Notes under the pieces: generated by a model
The model's database searches: none
What the model was told of the DNA's origin: nothing
What the model saw: the letters and a program-made list of their open reading frames with translations, nothing else
Translations under genes and position numbers: made by a program
Shown: piece after piece, positions 1-11,400 of the stretch
How positions within the stretch are numbered: position 1 is the first letter of the stretch
How the letters are laid out: each line of letters starts with the position of its first letter
NCBI RefSeq assembly: GCF_016801865.2
Contig: NC_068938.1
Location: 90,296,221 to 90,360,220, forward strand
From: Culex pipiens pallens
Taxonomy: Eukaryota; Arthropoda; Insecta; Diptera; Culicidae
Length of the DNA stretch: 64,000 bases
Direction of reading: 5' to 3'

Positions 1-560
1 AATTTAAGAATTTAAGAATTTAAGAATTTAAGAATTTAAGAATTTAAGAATTTAAGAATTTAAGAATTTAAGAATTTAAGAATTTAAGAATTTAAGAATT
101 TAAGAATTTAAGAATTTAAGAATTTAAGAATTTAAGAATTTAAGAATTTAAGAATTTAAGAATTTAAGAATTTAAGAATTTAAGAATTTAAGAATTTAAG
201 AATTTAAGAATTTAAGAATTTAAGAATTTAAGAATTTAAGAATTTAAGAATTTAAGAATTTAAGAATTTAAGAATTTAAGAATTTTAGAATTTTAGAATT
301 TTAGAATTTTAGAATTTAAGAATTTTAGAATTTTAGAATTTTAGAATTTTAGAATTTTAGAATTTTAGAATTTTAGAATTTTAGAATTTTAGAATTTTAG
401 AATTTTAGAATTTTAGAATTTTAGAATTTTAGAATTTTAGAATTTTAGAATTTTAGAATTTTAGAATTTTAGAATTTTAGAATTTTAGAATTTTAGAATT
501 TTAGAATTTTAGAATTTTAGAATTTTAGAATTTTAGAATTTTAGAATTTTAGAATTTCAG
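1..560. repeat. Octamer satellite, AATTTAAG then AATTTTAG
   Basis: Seventy uninterrupted 8-bp units are read directly. Positions 1-280 are 35 copies of AATTTAAG; 281-312 are four copies of AATTTTAG; 313-320 is one AATTTAAG; 321-552 are 29 copies of AATTTTAG; the last unit (553-560) is AATTTCAG. No other base change occurs. The array reaches the left edge, so its true length is unknown. The two unit types differ by one base and are separated into blocks, with a single old-type unit inside the new block. Confidence 0.97.
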
Positions 561-1870
561 AATTCACGCATTCAAAACTTTGCTCCTGGCTTGCCGGTAC
601 TTGTCGGGTATCAGAAAATGAGTACCCGACAGGTACCGACACATATTTTTCTTCTACAGATGAACTTGAGATCAAATTTGATACCTGCTTTGCTACGCGC
701 GGTGGGAGACTCGCGGGCAAACTCGAGAGCAAATTTGGTGGGAAACAAATCGGGTAGCAAATGGTTTAACTTTCGACATTTTCGAAAAATTATATTCTTT
801 GAAATTTTCAATAGCATTAAATAGTTTTATAAACTTTTAGCATTTCTATGCATGAATCAACACATAATTATTGATTTTGAAGGTAAACGAGAGCAAAAAA
901 TGATAAAAACCCATATTTGCCCCCCGCGGTGGGCTTGTTTCGGTGGCAAAATTGCTACCCTAGCGGTGAGGATGACGGAATTTTTTCAAGGTGGCAAATT
1001 TGATCTCGGTATTCATGAGCCGGGTGCAAATTTGATTTGCACCCCAGCGCTGGAGATGCCCTAAAACCGCGGTGTGCGTCATCACTAGCGCATGGGAAGC
1101 TTGCTATGCTCGCGTTTGTCATAAACTATTGTTTGATTAAGAATATGTACGATTAAAAATATTCTTTTGGTGAAAATTGCGTTTTCAATTTCTTTTGGAA
1201 AACACATCATTAATAATACCTTGCTTTCATCATAAGATTTTTTGTATCATGTCACTTTCTTTTGTGCTGACGTTATAGTCGATGTTATGAATTGAAAGAA
1301 GTTATATTCTTTAGTAAGAAAGGCTCCTGGTGGGATTAAATCGGGTTTGAAGAAATTTCTCATAAAACCGATAACAAATTAAAAAAAAATAAAATTGCAC
1401 CGGACCCCCCCCCCCTCCTTTCTCCCATTAGCATCCATTTTAGTGCTGAAAAGTAGAAGTTTTCAGCATTTATTTATTTGAAAAAAAAAATTACTATTCG
1501 ATTTTGTTGTTTTTGGTACAGAAAAGAAGGCTTTTTCATTGTTCAAGAATTTAAGACAGGAAAAGTAAGTAGTTTCACAACGGAATTCCAAAAATATTTG
1601 AAAATTATTTTACAAATTTTGATTTTGGGATTATAAATTGGTAAAAAAAAAGAGTTAAATTTTAGTATTTTTGTGAATTCATTTAAATTTTGCCAATTTT
1701 TAATAGTGACATGTATAAATTTTAATGATGCATAAAGCATTCATTTGGTTTCAAAACATTAAAAATCAGGCATGAAATTTAAAATTAAGTTTTTTTTCCT
1801 ATTTTTTACTACCCCCTCGACTTTGACTAGAGCCGAGGGATAAAAAACTTTAAATTAAATGTGTACCATC
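561..1870. other. Intron 4 of Sos, AT-rich, no gene seen
   Basis: No coding sequence is recognised. It holds a hairpin at 595-638, a short palindrome near 1022-1044 (GGTGCAAATTTGATTTGCACC-like), a run of C at about 1405-1417, and many homopolymer A/T runs. The stretch around 660-1060, ending CTGGAGATGCCC, looks like one end of an old DNA transposon, but no partner end is visible. Confidence 0.5.
595..638. repeat. Short hairpin, 16-bp arms
   Basis: Arms 595-610 and 623-638 pair at 15 of 16 positions around a 12-nt loop (611-622). It lies directly beside the octamer array. No function can be assigned. Confidence 0.7.
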
Positions 1871-3058
1871 TTAACATTCCAACGCCCAAGGCTCCAAAAA
1901 AGTTGGAACGGTAACTTCAACTCAATGGTTCTCGGGCATAACTCAACCAATCAAGATGATTCTTCTTTCCAGTGATTTGTTAGGATGTCTAGATGATTCT
2001 AGAACTTTGCAGAACCCAATTTAATCAAATCTGTAATTTTTGCGATCAAAAACATCGTTCCAACTTTTTTTTTCGCGTGTAAAAAAAAATCGCCAAAAAT
2101 TCCGCGGAGGCAGTCGTTTTGAAAAAAGGTGAAACGATGTTTTTGATCGCAAAAATTACAGATTTGTTCAAATCAAGTTCTGCAAAATTTTAGGATCATC
2201 TAGACATTCTTACAAAACACTGGAAACAAAAATCGTCCCGATTGGTTGAGTAATGCCCGAGAACCAGCGAGTTGAAGTTACCGTTCCACCTTTTTTAGGA
2301 GGCTTGGGCGTCCGTGTAAGTTGGACATTAGCGTGGTTCACGTTTCTATGAAAAAGACAAAAGTTGTTATTTTTTCTTGCATCAACCGGAATTTCGTTCT
2401 TTTATGTCCCCAGAAGCACTCCTGAAAATTTGAGCCCATTTGGTAAGGTCTAGGAGCTCCAGTTTTAATTTGAAATTTATATGGGATTTTGATTTATTTT
2501 CCATGGGAAACTATCTTTTTTACATTGTATAAGGATTTTTATTATAAATCGATGAAATGACTTGATTCTTGTAGTAGGAGATAGGTTTTGAACTGGGGAA
2601 CAACTTTGTAGAACATACCAACAAGCTAGGAAGTGACCCTTTAAAGATACAGATACTTTTAGATGATGACTTTTGAAGGGGCCAGCCACCATCTAAAAGT
2701 ATCTGTATCTTTAAAGGGTCACTTCCTAGCTTGTTGGTATGTTCTACAAAGTTGTTCCCCAGTTCAAAACCTATCTCCTACTACAAGAATCAAGTCATTT
2801 CATCGATTTATATAAAAAAATCCTTATACAATGTAAAAAAAGATAGTTTCCCATGGAAAATAAATCAAAATTCCATATAAATTTCAAATTAAAACTGGAG
2901 CTCCTAGACCTTACCAAATGGGCTCAAATTTTCAGGAGTGCTTCTGGGGACATAAAAGAACGAAATTCCGGTTGATGCAAGACAAAATAACAACTTTTGT
3001 CTTTTTCATAGAAACGTGAACCACGCTATTGGACATGCGTTGGGCGTTCCAGTGTTAA
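1871..3058. mobile_element. Foldback MITE, TTAA ends, copy 1 (interrupted)
   Basis: The element begins TTAACATTCCAACGCCCAA and ends with the near inverted complement TTGGGCGTTCCAGTGTTAA. The sequence 1871-2066 is inverted at about 2120-2310, so the element itself is one large hairpin centred near 2090. TTAA at both ends is consistent with a piggyBac-type TTAA target, which is an inference from the TSD only. It is interrupted at 2329-3028 by a second MITE. A closely related uninterrupted copy is at 27913-28390. No transposase is encoded. Confidence 0.85.
2329..3028. mobile_element. hAT-like hairpin MITE nested in copy 1
   Basis: A 700-bp near-perfect inverted repeat with arms of roughly 335 bp and a loop of about 25 nt near 2668-2692. 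It starts TAGCGTGGTTCACG and ends CGTGAACCACGCTA. It is flanked by the 8-bp direct repeat TTGGACAT (2321-2328 and 3029-3036), the TSD length of hAT transposons. The sister copy of the host MITE has TTGGGCAT once at this site (about 28360-28368), so the empty site is visible. No reading frame of note. Confidence 0.92.
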
Positions 3059-5257
3059 ACAGTTTTTTGAAGACTGATTCGTTGAGTTATACAGCAGCCA
3101 TATACTGAGATATCAGTAGCACTGATTCAGTATTTTAGTATAATTTATGAAACGATCTCAGAAATATTTTTTTAATGAAAATTTTAGAATCCTCACAGAA
3201 CATCAGAATTAAACATATTTTAAATCAACTTTGAGAATTAAATAGATGTATCAAAACTGACCGAGTAAAATTATTTCGAATCGAATGCTTCAATCAAACC
3301 AAGTATCGAACAACCCCTCACAAATAAATGAGCACCATGCGTTAGTCACAATCATATAATTCATGCGTTTTCGAACAATTAACGTCGCACAACAACATGC
3401 AAAACATTGAAACCTGAACGAAACCTATTCTTGCGCTTGCGGAGAGCCAATCTATTCCTCCTCTTTGACAATATCACAAGTTAGTAACTCTCCTTCTCTC
3501 TTTCTAGGCTAAGCCTAACACTCTTTTCTCAGCATCGCTTAAACGTTTAGTTGGGAGGAGAGAGTGCAACCTGCTGGAATGTATACAAGAGTGCAACTTA
3601 ATTTTTTTTTTGCCACAACTCTTCAAGAACGAGAATAGATTCGCTGCCTAGGTTTCTCGATGCAGTTTAAAACGTGCCACAAAGATATACTGGAAAATGA
3701 AGGTGGTGAGACATACACACACACACACACACGCACGTAGAACAACCGAAAAACGAAGAAGTAATAACAGCGAATATAAAAAAGAAGCAAAACCAAAGGG
3801 TAGTAATCGAAGCTCAGAGAGATAGCCAAAGGTCGATTGAAACTGGTAAGGTGAGCTCCGCTTTGCTTTTGTTTTGTTTTGCCTGACACGATTCGTTTGC
3901 TTCATGTTAAATTGTTACATTTCACCTGCTAGTGACTGTGAAACTTAATTCGAAAGTACAGAGAACTCAGCAAAATGTTAAAAGAATAAAACCAATGAGT
4001 AAAACAGTAATATATGAAACAAAGGCTCAATAAGACACAAATTATCGGTACATTTCGAGGGTTGGAAGAATACGGGAAACAGACACACTAATTCAACGAT
4101 ACGGGAAACCAAAACACTGAAATCTATCGGAGTGAAAGAGAGTGAGAGGCAGGAAGTTGGGTGGGAAACAAACCAAAACATTTAACTAAAGGTTGGATCG
4201 TTTGAAAACGTTACAGATTGCTAACCAAAAGTCGTTGAACATAGGTGTAGAAGATTGAGAAAGAGAGAGAGAGAGATAGAATTTGGAATAATTTGAACGC
4301 TTCAAGAAACGTGTGGGAGGACTTTTCGTTACTTTGATAGAAGAAAAATAATGTTTAAGATAAATTAAATTTACGTACCACCTGCGGTGTTTTGGTTATT
4401 GTGGTTTCGAAATAAGATTTTATTTGTTTTGATTGTTTTTTTTTTTGTTTGTTTGGGACAGCATGAAAGAACATAAATTAAAATTTTTGCAACGCATGTT
4501 AATTGGAAATCAAAGCTTATTCGGTTACAAGTGTGTCAAGTGAGATGGTCAACCAAAAAATTATACCAAGTAATACGAACCCAAAACGAGTCTAGGTTTG
4601 TACAAATGAGAAAGCGAGAACGCAAAATACAACGAACAGAAAGCGCTGATAGTTATTACACCGTTATATTATATTTGATAAACAATGTTTCTTTGGTTTT
4701 GGCCAGTATCGGATTTTTGCTTCATTTTTATATACTAGTAACATTCATTGAGTTTGCTTAGCTTGAAAACTCTAGGAATGTTGTTCAAGGTTAAAGAAAT
4801 ATAATGTAAAATATTTTGCTGAATAATGAACAACTTATTTGATAATGGAATGATGAGAAACAATTTGGCAATAACGTTAAATGTACTCAATAGTCTGACT
4901 ACAGATTCGTATTTCTATTTTTTAAAAGTAACATTTAATATGCATTCTAAAAGACAAATCTTTTGACTCATCTATTCTATGTTTTCATGAATTAAAAATT
5001 ACTATTTCAACAAAATCTTGCAACGCATAGCAAATACTATTTACAATATGTCGCTCATCATTGACTCATTATAAAATATCCGATGGTAAAAAGAGCCAAA
5101 CTGTAATAAAATCATAACTTGTTTTTTAAGAAAGAAAAACGCAAATTGGAAACCATAATGCACTGAACACTTAGCTTAAATTTAAACTGATCACCCTTTG
5201 CGGCGTTCGAAGAGGTGACCCGAAAGAATTTTTGTAAGAAAAGAACGAATGGCAAAC
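3059..5257 (-). other. Sos intron 4, proximal part
   Basis: No further Sos exon (DH, PH, REM or CDC25 regions) is recognised here, so exon 5 lies beyond the left edge. A (CA)n microsatellite sits at about 3715-3732 and a GA-rich run at 4259-4275. The rest is AT-rich, without clear repeats or coding sequence. Confidence 0.6.
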
Positions 5258-5422
5258 CTTGTCAGCGCACATGGCGACCTCGATGTCCTCGCGGGATATC
5301 TCGATGTGGCGAATGTTCTTCACATAGTTGCCCGCCAGCTTCAGAATGTCCGCCGAAATGTACTCCAGCACCGCGACCAGGAACAACGAAACCGAACTGT
5401 CGATCTTGTACTGCAGCACCTC
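5258..5422 (-). CDS. Sos: Sos exon 4
   Basis: Fifty-five codons, residues 125-179, from EVLQYKIDSS to VAMCADK. It contains the second histone-like fold with LEYISADILKLAGNYV, which resembles histone H2A. Acceptor TTTTTAG, donor GTTTGC (a weaker donor than the others). In the family the next residues are VLMDM; these are not found in the window. Confidence 0.95.
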
Positions 5423-8400
5423 CTAAAAATAAGCAACAGTAAGACCTTGTTTTTTTTTAAGATCACATGCTCGGCTTACCTTTTGCAGCAGGGTGTGCAC
5501 ACGGTCAACCGGAAGCACCGGTTTCTTCTTTTTGGATTTGTCGATAATGTCGCGCGCCTCGCCCAGGGCCCACTTGTCGATCGGGGTGGGAAAGGTGCGA
5601 CCAATCCGATCTTCGACATCCTGTGCAAGTGAAGAAAGTAAGAAAACAAACCAGTAGATCATTCGAAATCTTGCTTCAAGTGCTTCAACTCGCAGACATA
5701 CCTGAACCGTGTGCGGGGGCGGTTTGGCGCACAGCATCGCCAACAGGCGCAAGCACAAGCTTTCGACGTAGAGCAACGCATCCTCGCGTGCTTGCAACGA
5801 GGGATGCAGCTGCTCTAGGACCTGCGCGGAGGGAAGGAAGAAAAGAGGGGGGAATGTTAGTGATGCAGCTCATCTGGTTGACCTGATTTGTACAACTATT
5901 TTTATCAAATTCATCGATTTTTAGTTCTTAAATATTTTTTATGGAAAACAACTTATTATTAAACTATTAAGTATACATTACACATTTCATATGAGTTCCA
6001 ATCTTGTCGTGCTATCTTGACACACCTTGAAAATTGATGTAAGTGCGACAATTGGCCAAAGGGATTTCAGGTCAGAACGCGTTTGACACATGTAGGAGCT
6101 CGACTACCGTAAACATTTTCAATTATGTGTCGGGACTCCGGCAACCAAATTTAACCAAACTTCGGGGCAATGCACAGAATGGTCAACCAAACAAAACGTG
6201 TTTGTTATTGTTTAAATTGCGTGATCTCGTTTTTGTTTGTTCAAGGTCAAACATTAAAACGCGTTTTTCTTGGAACGTCAAAAAGCGACGTACGACAAGA
6301 TAGCACGACAGCGTCGATTTATTTGTTTGCTTTTTCTTAGGCCGATGCAAATATTTAAAAAAGTTTTTGTCCCTCGGCCCTGGCCGAGGTCAAGGGGGGG
6401 GGGAATTCGCAATTCGCAATTCGCAATTTTGAGTGTAAGAACGGGCCTTGACCGATCTTATGCACTAGGTTCCCGACGAACACGCACTGCCCTTACACCT
6501 ACATCTCACCCTTGCTCTGAGTCAGTCACGGCGTCTTTTTCAGGGGGGTAGTATTTTTTGAGAAATAGCAAGAAAACTATCATATACATATGAAAGTGTG
6601 GAACATCCCCGTTCATTTGCGGGGCGAACGAAAATCTTTGGTCGGGAAAAATCAAAGTTATCCTCATTTGAAGTTTTTGTACTTTTTCCTATGGGGCGAA
6701 ATTTCGTCTATTTCAATTTAGTATTGTTATAAGTCTACATAGACATGATTTATGGTTCAATTCATATCATTTCTTATTGGAAATGATGCACGGAACATTT
6801 TTCCTGAAGCACGCAAAGTGATTGAAAATTAGGGAAAAAAGTTATAAAGGTTTTATTTAAAATTTGGGAGATTTTCTGATAAAATTGCACACACCTTTCC
6901 CAAAAACCGCAATGTTTTTGATATTTATATCATTATTTTGATGAATTTTTTTGAGAAATGTTTCTGGGCCCATTGAGTATACAAATCACTACAGAAAAGT
7001 GTAATTGGTTGGGTTTATGTTCAACTGTAAGTAACTTTTATGAATTTAGGATTTCAACCGAATCAACATATTTTGGTGTGTTTTTGTTATAAAATGTACC
7101 GTTTTCATTAGATTTTCACATTTGTATAAGTCTTATTAAAACTCACAAGAGATCTCGTACTTATTTTGAGGTCAGGTGATAATATTGTAAATCAAAATCA
7201 AATCAAACCATCCACATTAACGACCCCCGGGTCTTTTGTGGTCTCTATTGCAAGTTTCTGCTCGAAGGCTTGAATGGGGAGAGCACCCAAACCTCTTTCT
7301 ACTCCAAGGAACCATCCACCTCAGTGTTTGAAGGTCCAAAGGTCGTCATTTGGATTGCGAGTCCAACCGCCGCCAGCGATTCCACCGGAATAGGCTTGGT
7401 TTGGTGTGTTGTTTGTACACCTGGAATGACTTAACGGTCTAACAACCAAGGCCGGGACCGACATTTTACTTCCTCATCCGATGGAAAGTTGGAGCAGATG
7501 GGAATCGAACCCAGAATCATCCGCTTACAAAGCGGACAGCGTAACCATTCGGCCACGCACTGCCACTGTAAATAAAAAGATCAATTATTTGTGTGTTTTT
7601 TAGCAAAACAATTTAATTGTTGTATTGTTCGTTGTTTCAAATTTGAATGCCAGACTTGTTTAGTATGTTAAGCTTCATTATTGGAGACAAAAATTATTAG
7701 ATTTACATACATTTAAACTTTTTAATTATTTATACGCAATATTTCTGTTATTACCAATAATTGCAAGTTCAACTCTGTAGTTTCAATACAAATAATATAG
7801 CCCAAATGGAAATACAAATTAACAAAAGGCATAGACATAGAAACTCTGTGATTGATTGTATTTACACTGCATGTCTCAATTAAATAAAAAAAAAATATAG
7901 ATGTAGACTTATAACAATACTAAATTGAAATTGACGAAATTTCGCCCCATAGGAAAAAAGTTCAAAAACTTCAAATGAGGATAACTTTGATTTTTCCCGA
8001 CCAAAGATTTTCGTTCGCCCCGCAAATGAACGGGGATGTTTTACACTTTCATATGTATATGACAGTTTTCTTGCTATTTCTCAAAAAATACTACCCCCCT
8101 GAAAAAGACGCCGTGCAGTACGAGCAGCACGCTAGAACACGCTTTGAGTGTTCGTGCCAGGCATGCACACCTTCTTTTCCGGTTACGCATTTTAACTCGG
8201 CCGGGGGTGGTACATTACGTAGGGTTTGATGTAAGTATAAGCGCCTAACCATTTATAGTGTGCCTATCAACTTTCATTAAAGCAAAAACTGTTTTATTTT
8301 TAGTTTGAATTCAAAAACTAGTTGTTATTTTACTGTGTTTTGTTTTCTCCTGAAATCTTTCCTAGTGTTGAGTCGTGTTTTTATGTTGCTATTTCTTTTG

Positions 8401-11400
8401 TCGCGGTGTTTTGTTACAACTTTGGTCCTAAGCATTTTATAAAAGTTTTTCAAAAGTACAATAGTAATATTTGTGTTAATTCTTTGATCACTCCAAAAAT
8501 TGAGTAAGGGCTCGAACCTCATTTGTTTGAAGAAAAGGGTGAAGATTGAAAACAATGGACAGTGAAAGAAATATACTATTTGAAGAATCAATAGTAAAAG
8601 AAAGATAGTAATTTATGAAGTAGATAAATAAATTAACAATAATTAATAAATGGAGGTAACAAACAAGCTTAGATTGTATTGAGGGCAATTTATAGGGCAA
8701 ATGAAAAATTATTCAAATAGATAAATAAAGAAAAGGCAGATGATAACAAAATTGACATCGCTGCCAAATTAAGGGAAAGCAGAAAGTATGTTACAGCAGC
8801 ATCAATTGGTAAAATAGAGTGAAAAAGCGTTGAGAAATAAGAGAATCAAATGAGTAAAATCGAAATCAAATGGAGGATAGTAAACAGAAGCCGCGTTAGA
8901 AAATCAGTGAAACAAAATAAACAGAAGATAGGTGGTAGCTGAGAATGAAGAGAAGAGAAACCCCGTTGTGCGATGTTTCAGGTACATCCACAGCAGTTGA
9001 CTCAACATACTGTGAATCAAAACAATACCGTCTACAATCACAAATTACTTCCCTTTCCCACATTGTCGCGCCCCTTTCTTTTAGCCGTCTCGACTTTGAC
9101 TTTGGTCAAAGGTTTACGATCCGTTTCCACAGGCCACCAGCTAGGTCATCATGAAAACCAAGCCAACGTGGAGGTAAGAAAATAGGACACTTGCAAGGAA
9201 CCAGAGCTATACTGTCTTGATCAATTAGATCTAACAGGACTACGGACGTAGTCAGTGACGCTCCTTCCAGGATGTTCCTCGCCTGAGCGTCAACTGAAGA
9301 GGTATCATCAGCATCATTCGCACTTGGCCTGCAGAGGTCAAGGGGGGGGGGGGGAAGAAGAAAAAATAAAAAAATATATAAAAATTTAAATAACAAGCCA
9401 TAGTCTTCACATTTAAATGAAAAAAGTGTTTTAAAATGCATTTTACACTAGTTCAGTTGTTTTGCAATCATTAGTTTTCTAAAAATGTAAGATCTGACAA
9501 AAACAAAAATTGTATCGAAAAAAAAGATTTTGCATCGAAAATTTTCAAAAAATCTTAAGATTTTTTAATAAACCCAAACATGCTAAAAATGATTTTAAAC
9601 GCAGAAGAATGTATTTTAATTTGATTTCAGCTGGTTGCACTTGAATTTTCATTAAAATTTTGAAGTTTATGGTAAAAAAATTTTTTTTGCCCCCTGATTT
9701 TTCGGGCCAATTTTGAAGGGGGGGACAAAAACTTTTAAAAATATTTGTACCAGCCTTATGTCTTATTAAATATGAATTTAATTTTTGTTCTAAATTCATT
9801 CAAAACATTATTTTTGTATGAATTTTTTTTTTTTTTTTGGGAGGGTGATCCAGCCGCACATCGTTGATGTCGAAACCTCTAAACTGGGCCCTCGTCCTGT
9901 CACGTCCGTCAGTAGTCTTGTCGTACATTACAACTAGAACCAGATCTGTCAATGAATTAGTACACTTCGACCAAATAAACACTGACGCTGTATGGATCTG
10001 ACTCTAGAATAAATGCACAGTTGTGTGTTATTCATAAGTCCAAAATGTTCAATTATTCATATAAGTCCAAATATTCATTTGCGGATAACTTCCTAACTTG
10101 AATTGAATACAAGATTTAAAGCAACCTATCCAAAAGCTACTCTTATCTCAATTCCCCGACATTTTAATTATTAACCAAAAAAAAAACGTTTCTTTTAAAA
10201 CCTGTCTGACTTCTTTTAAAAAACAAAAAAAAAAAAATAACAGTTGATATTTTACAAGTCGTGAATTGAAAAAGAGACGACCATTTGTTCGTCAGAATTC
10301 CAGTAGATCCTCGATTCGCAACAATGGTCGATACAATCATAATCCGACAACCGTTAGTTCAACAGATCAACGAATTTAGTCCGATATCATTTCACTATTG
10401 ATTGATCGAGACTCTAAGGAAATTTTGACAAATCAGAATGGTTTTTATGCTACTTGAATGAAAATCACCGATTCTGATAGAATTACTAAATTCACTGTTA
10501 CTAATTTTGTCCCTAAATAACTAAAGGCAAAGTATAAAAAGTTGATATTTATAGTTAAAATCCTAAATTCTACAAACACTATTTTTTTAAACCCGCATCC
10601 TAACCTGACACCTACATTAAGATAGGGAAAAATCACATATGTAGCGGTTCATTGTACAAATGTCATATTTCCACTATCAGAGAACCTCCTTGTCTCGATG
10701 ACAGCTTACCGGCCATCGATTAAGCCCTGAGACTACGCCAAAGTGGGTTCTCGCAGCATGAAGTGGTGTCCATGTGTAAAAATGGAAGCTTCAGCAATAT
10801 ACTGAACACTTCGATTTTAATTCCACATCGAATCAAATCATACTCTTTGCCAAACAAGCATCAAACCTATGACACTCATTATGACAAAGCCCAGGGCAAA
10901 ACATTATTTTTGTATGAATTTAATTCTTATCATTTATTTTATATATATTTTTTTAATCGTTGCAAATCTATTTTGAAGCACAGCAACGCAAAAGTTAAAA
11001 TGTTTTAAACAAACTTAGTTTCATTAAATTTTATGATTTGTTTACATTCTGTTTACAGTTTATCAAATTTTGTCATGCATTCGAGTTAGTAGAATACAAT
11101 GAACTTTAGCATTTTAAACGCATTTAAAAAAGTTCATGTAATTATAATTTAATTTTTGGGGTCAAATAACCCATTTTTGAAAGTTATCATTAGGCCGTTG
11201 CAAATATTTTTCAAAGTTTAACGTTTTAAAAAAAACTTACAGACAACGCAGGATTAATTTTGATTGATTGTTTTTTTATTGGTTCAATTTTTCTTGAGTA
11301 AGAAAAAACCACTATTCTAGGCTTCTTTTCGTTCAAATTACAATAAAAAAATAGAATTTTAAAATATGTATGGGAAAGTGGGGCAAGTGTAACAAGCTAA

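Larger units (their letters stand above)
6406..9333 (-). mobile_element. Non-coding target-primed retroelement, copy A (interrupted)
   Basis: Same element as 31075-32323. One end is a tandem run of TTCGCAA units, which reads as a 3' tail of TTGCGAA repeats on the minus strand; the other end is TTGGCCTGC(A). It is flanked by a long direct repeat, GAGGTCAA plus a G run plus AA (6386-6405 and 9334-9356, G run 10 versus 13), the variable-length TSD expected of target-primed reverse transcription. A DNA transposon (6527-8115 plus a 4-bp TSD) splits it; without that it is about 1335 bp. Minus orientation is inferred from the tail. A 70-codon open stretch at the presumed 5' end is not conserved in copy B, so I treat the element as non-autonomous. 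Confidence 0.82.

Noticed and set aside
4531..4761. Further Sos exon in intron 4
   Set aside because: It lies on the opposite strand and the translation has no similarity to the Sos DH or PH region.
7495..7566. tRNA-Thr(TGT) gene on the minus strand
   Set aside because: It is the head of a 374-bp SINE with a TSD; the same head occurs at 14945 in another full SINE.
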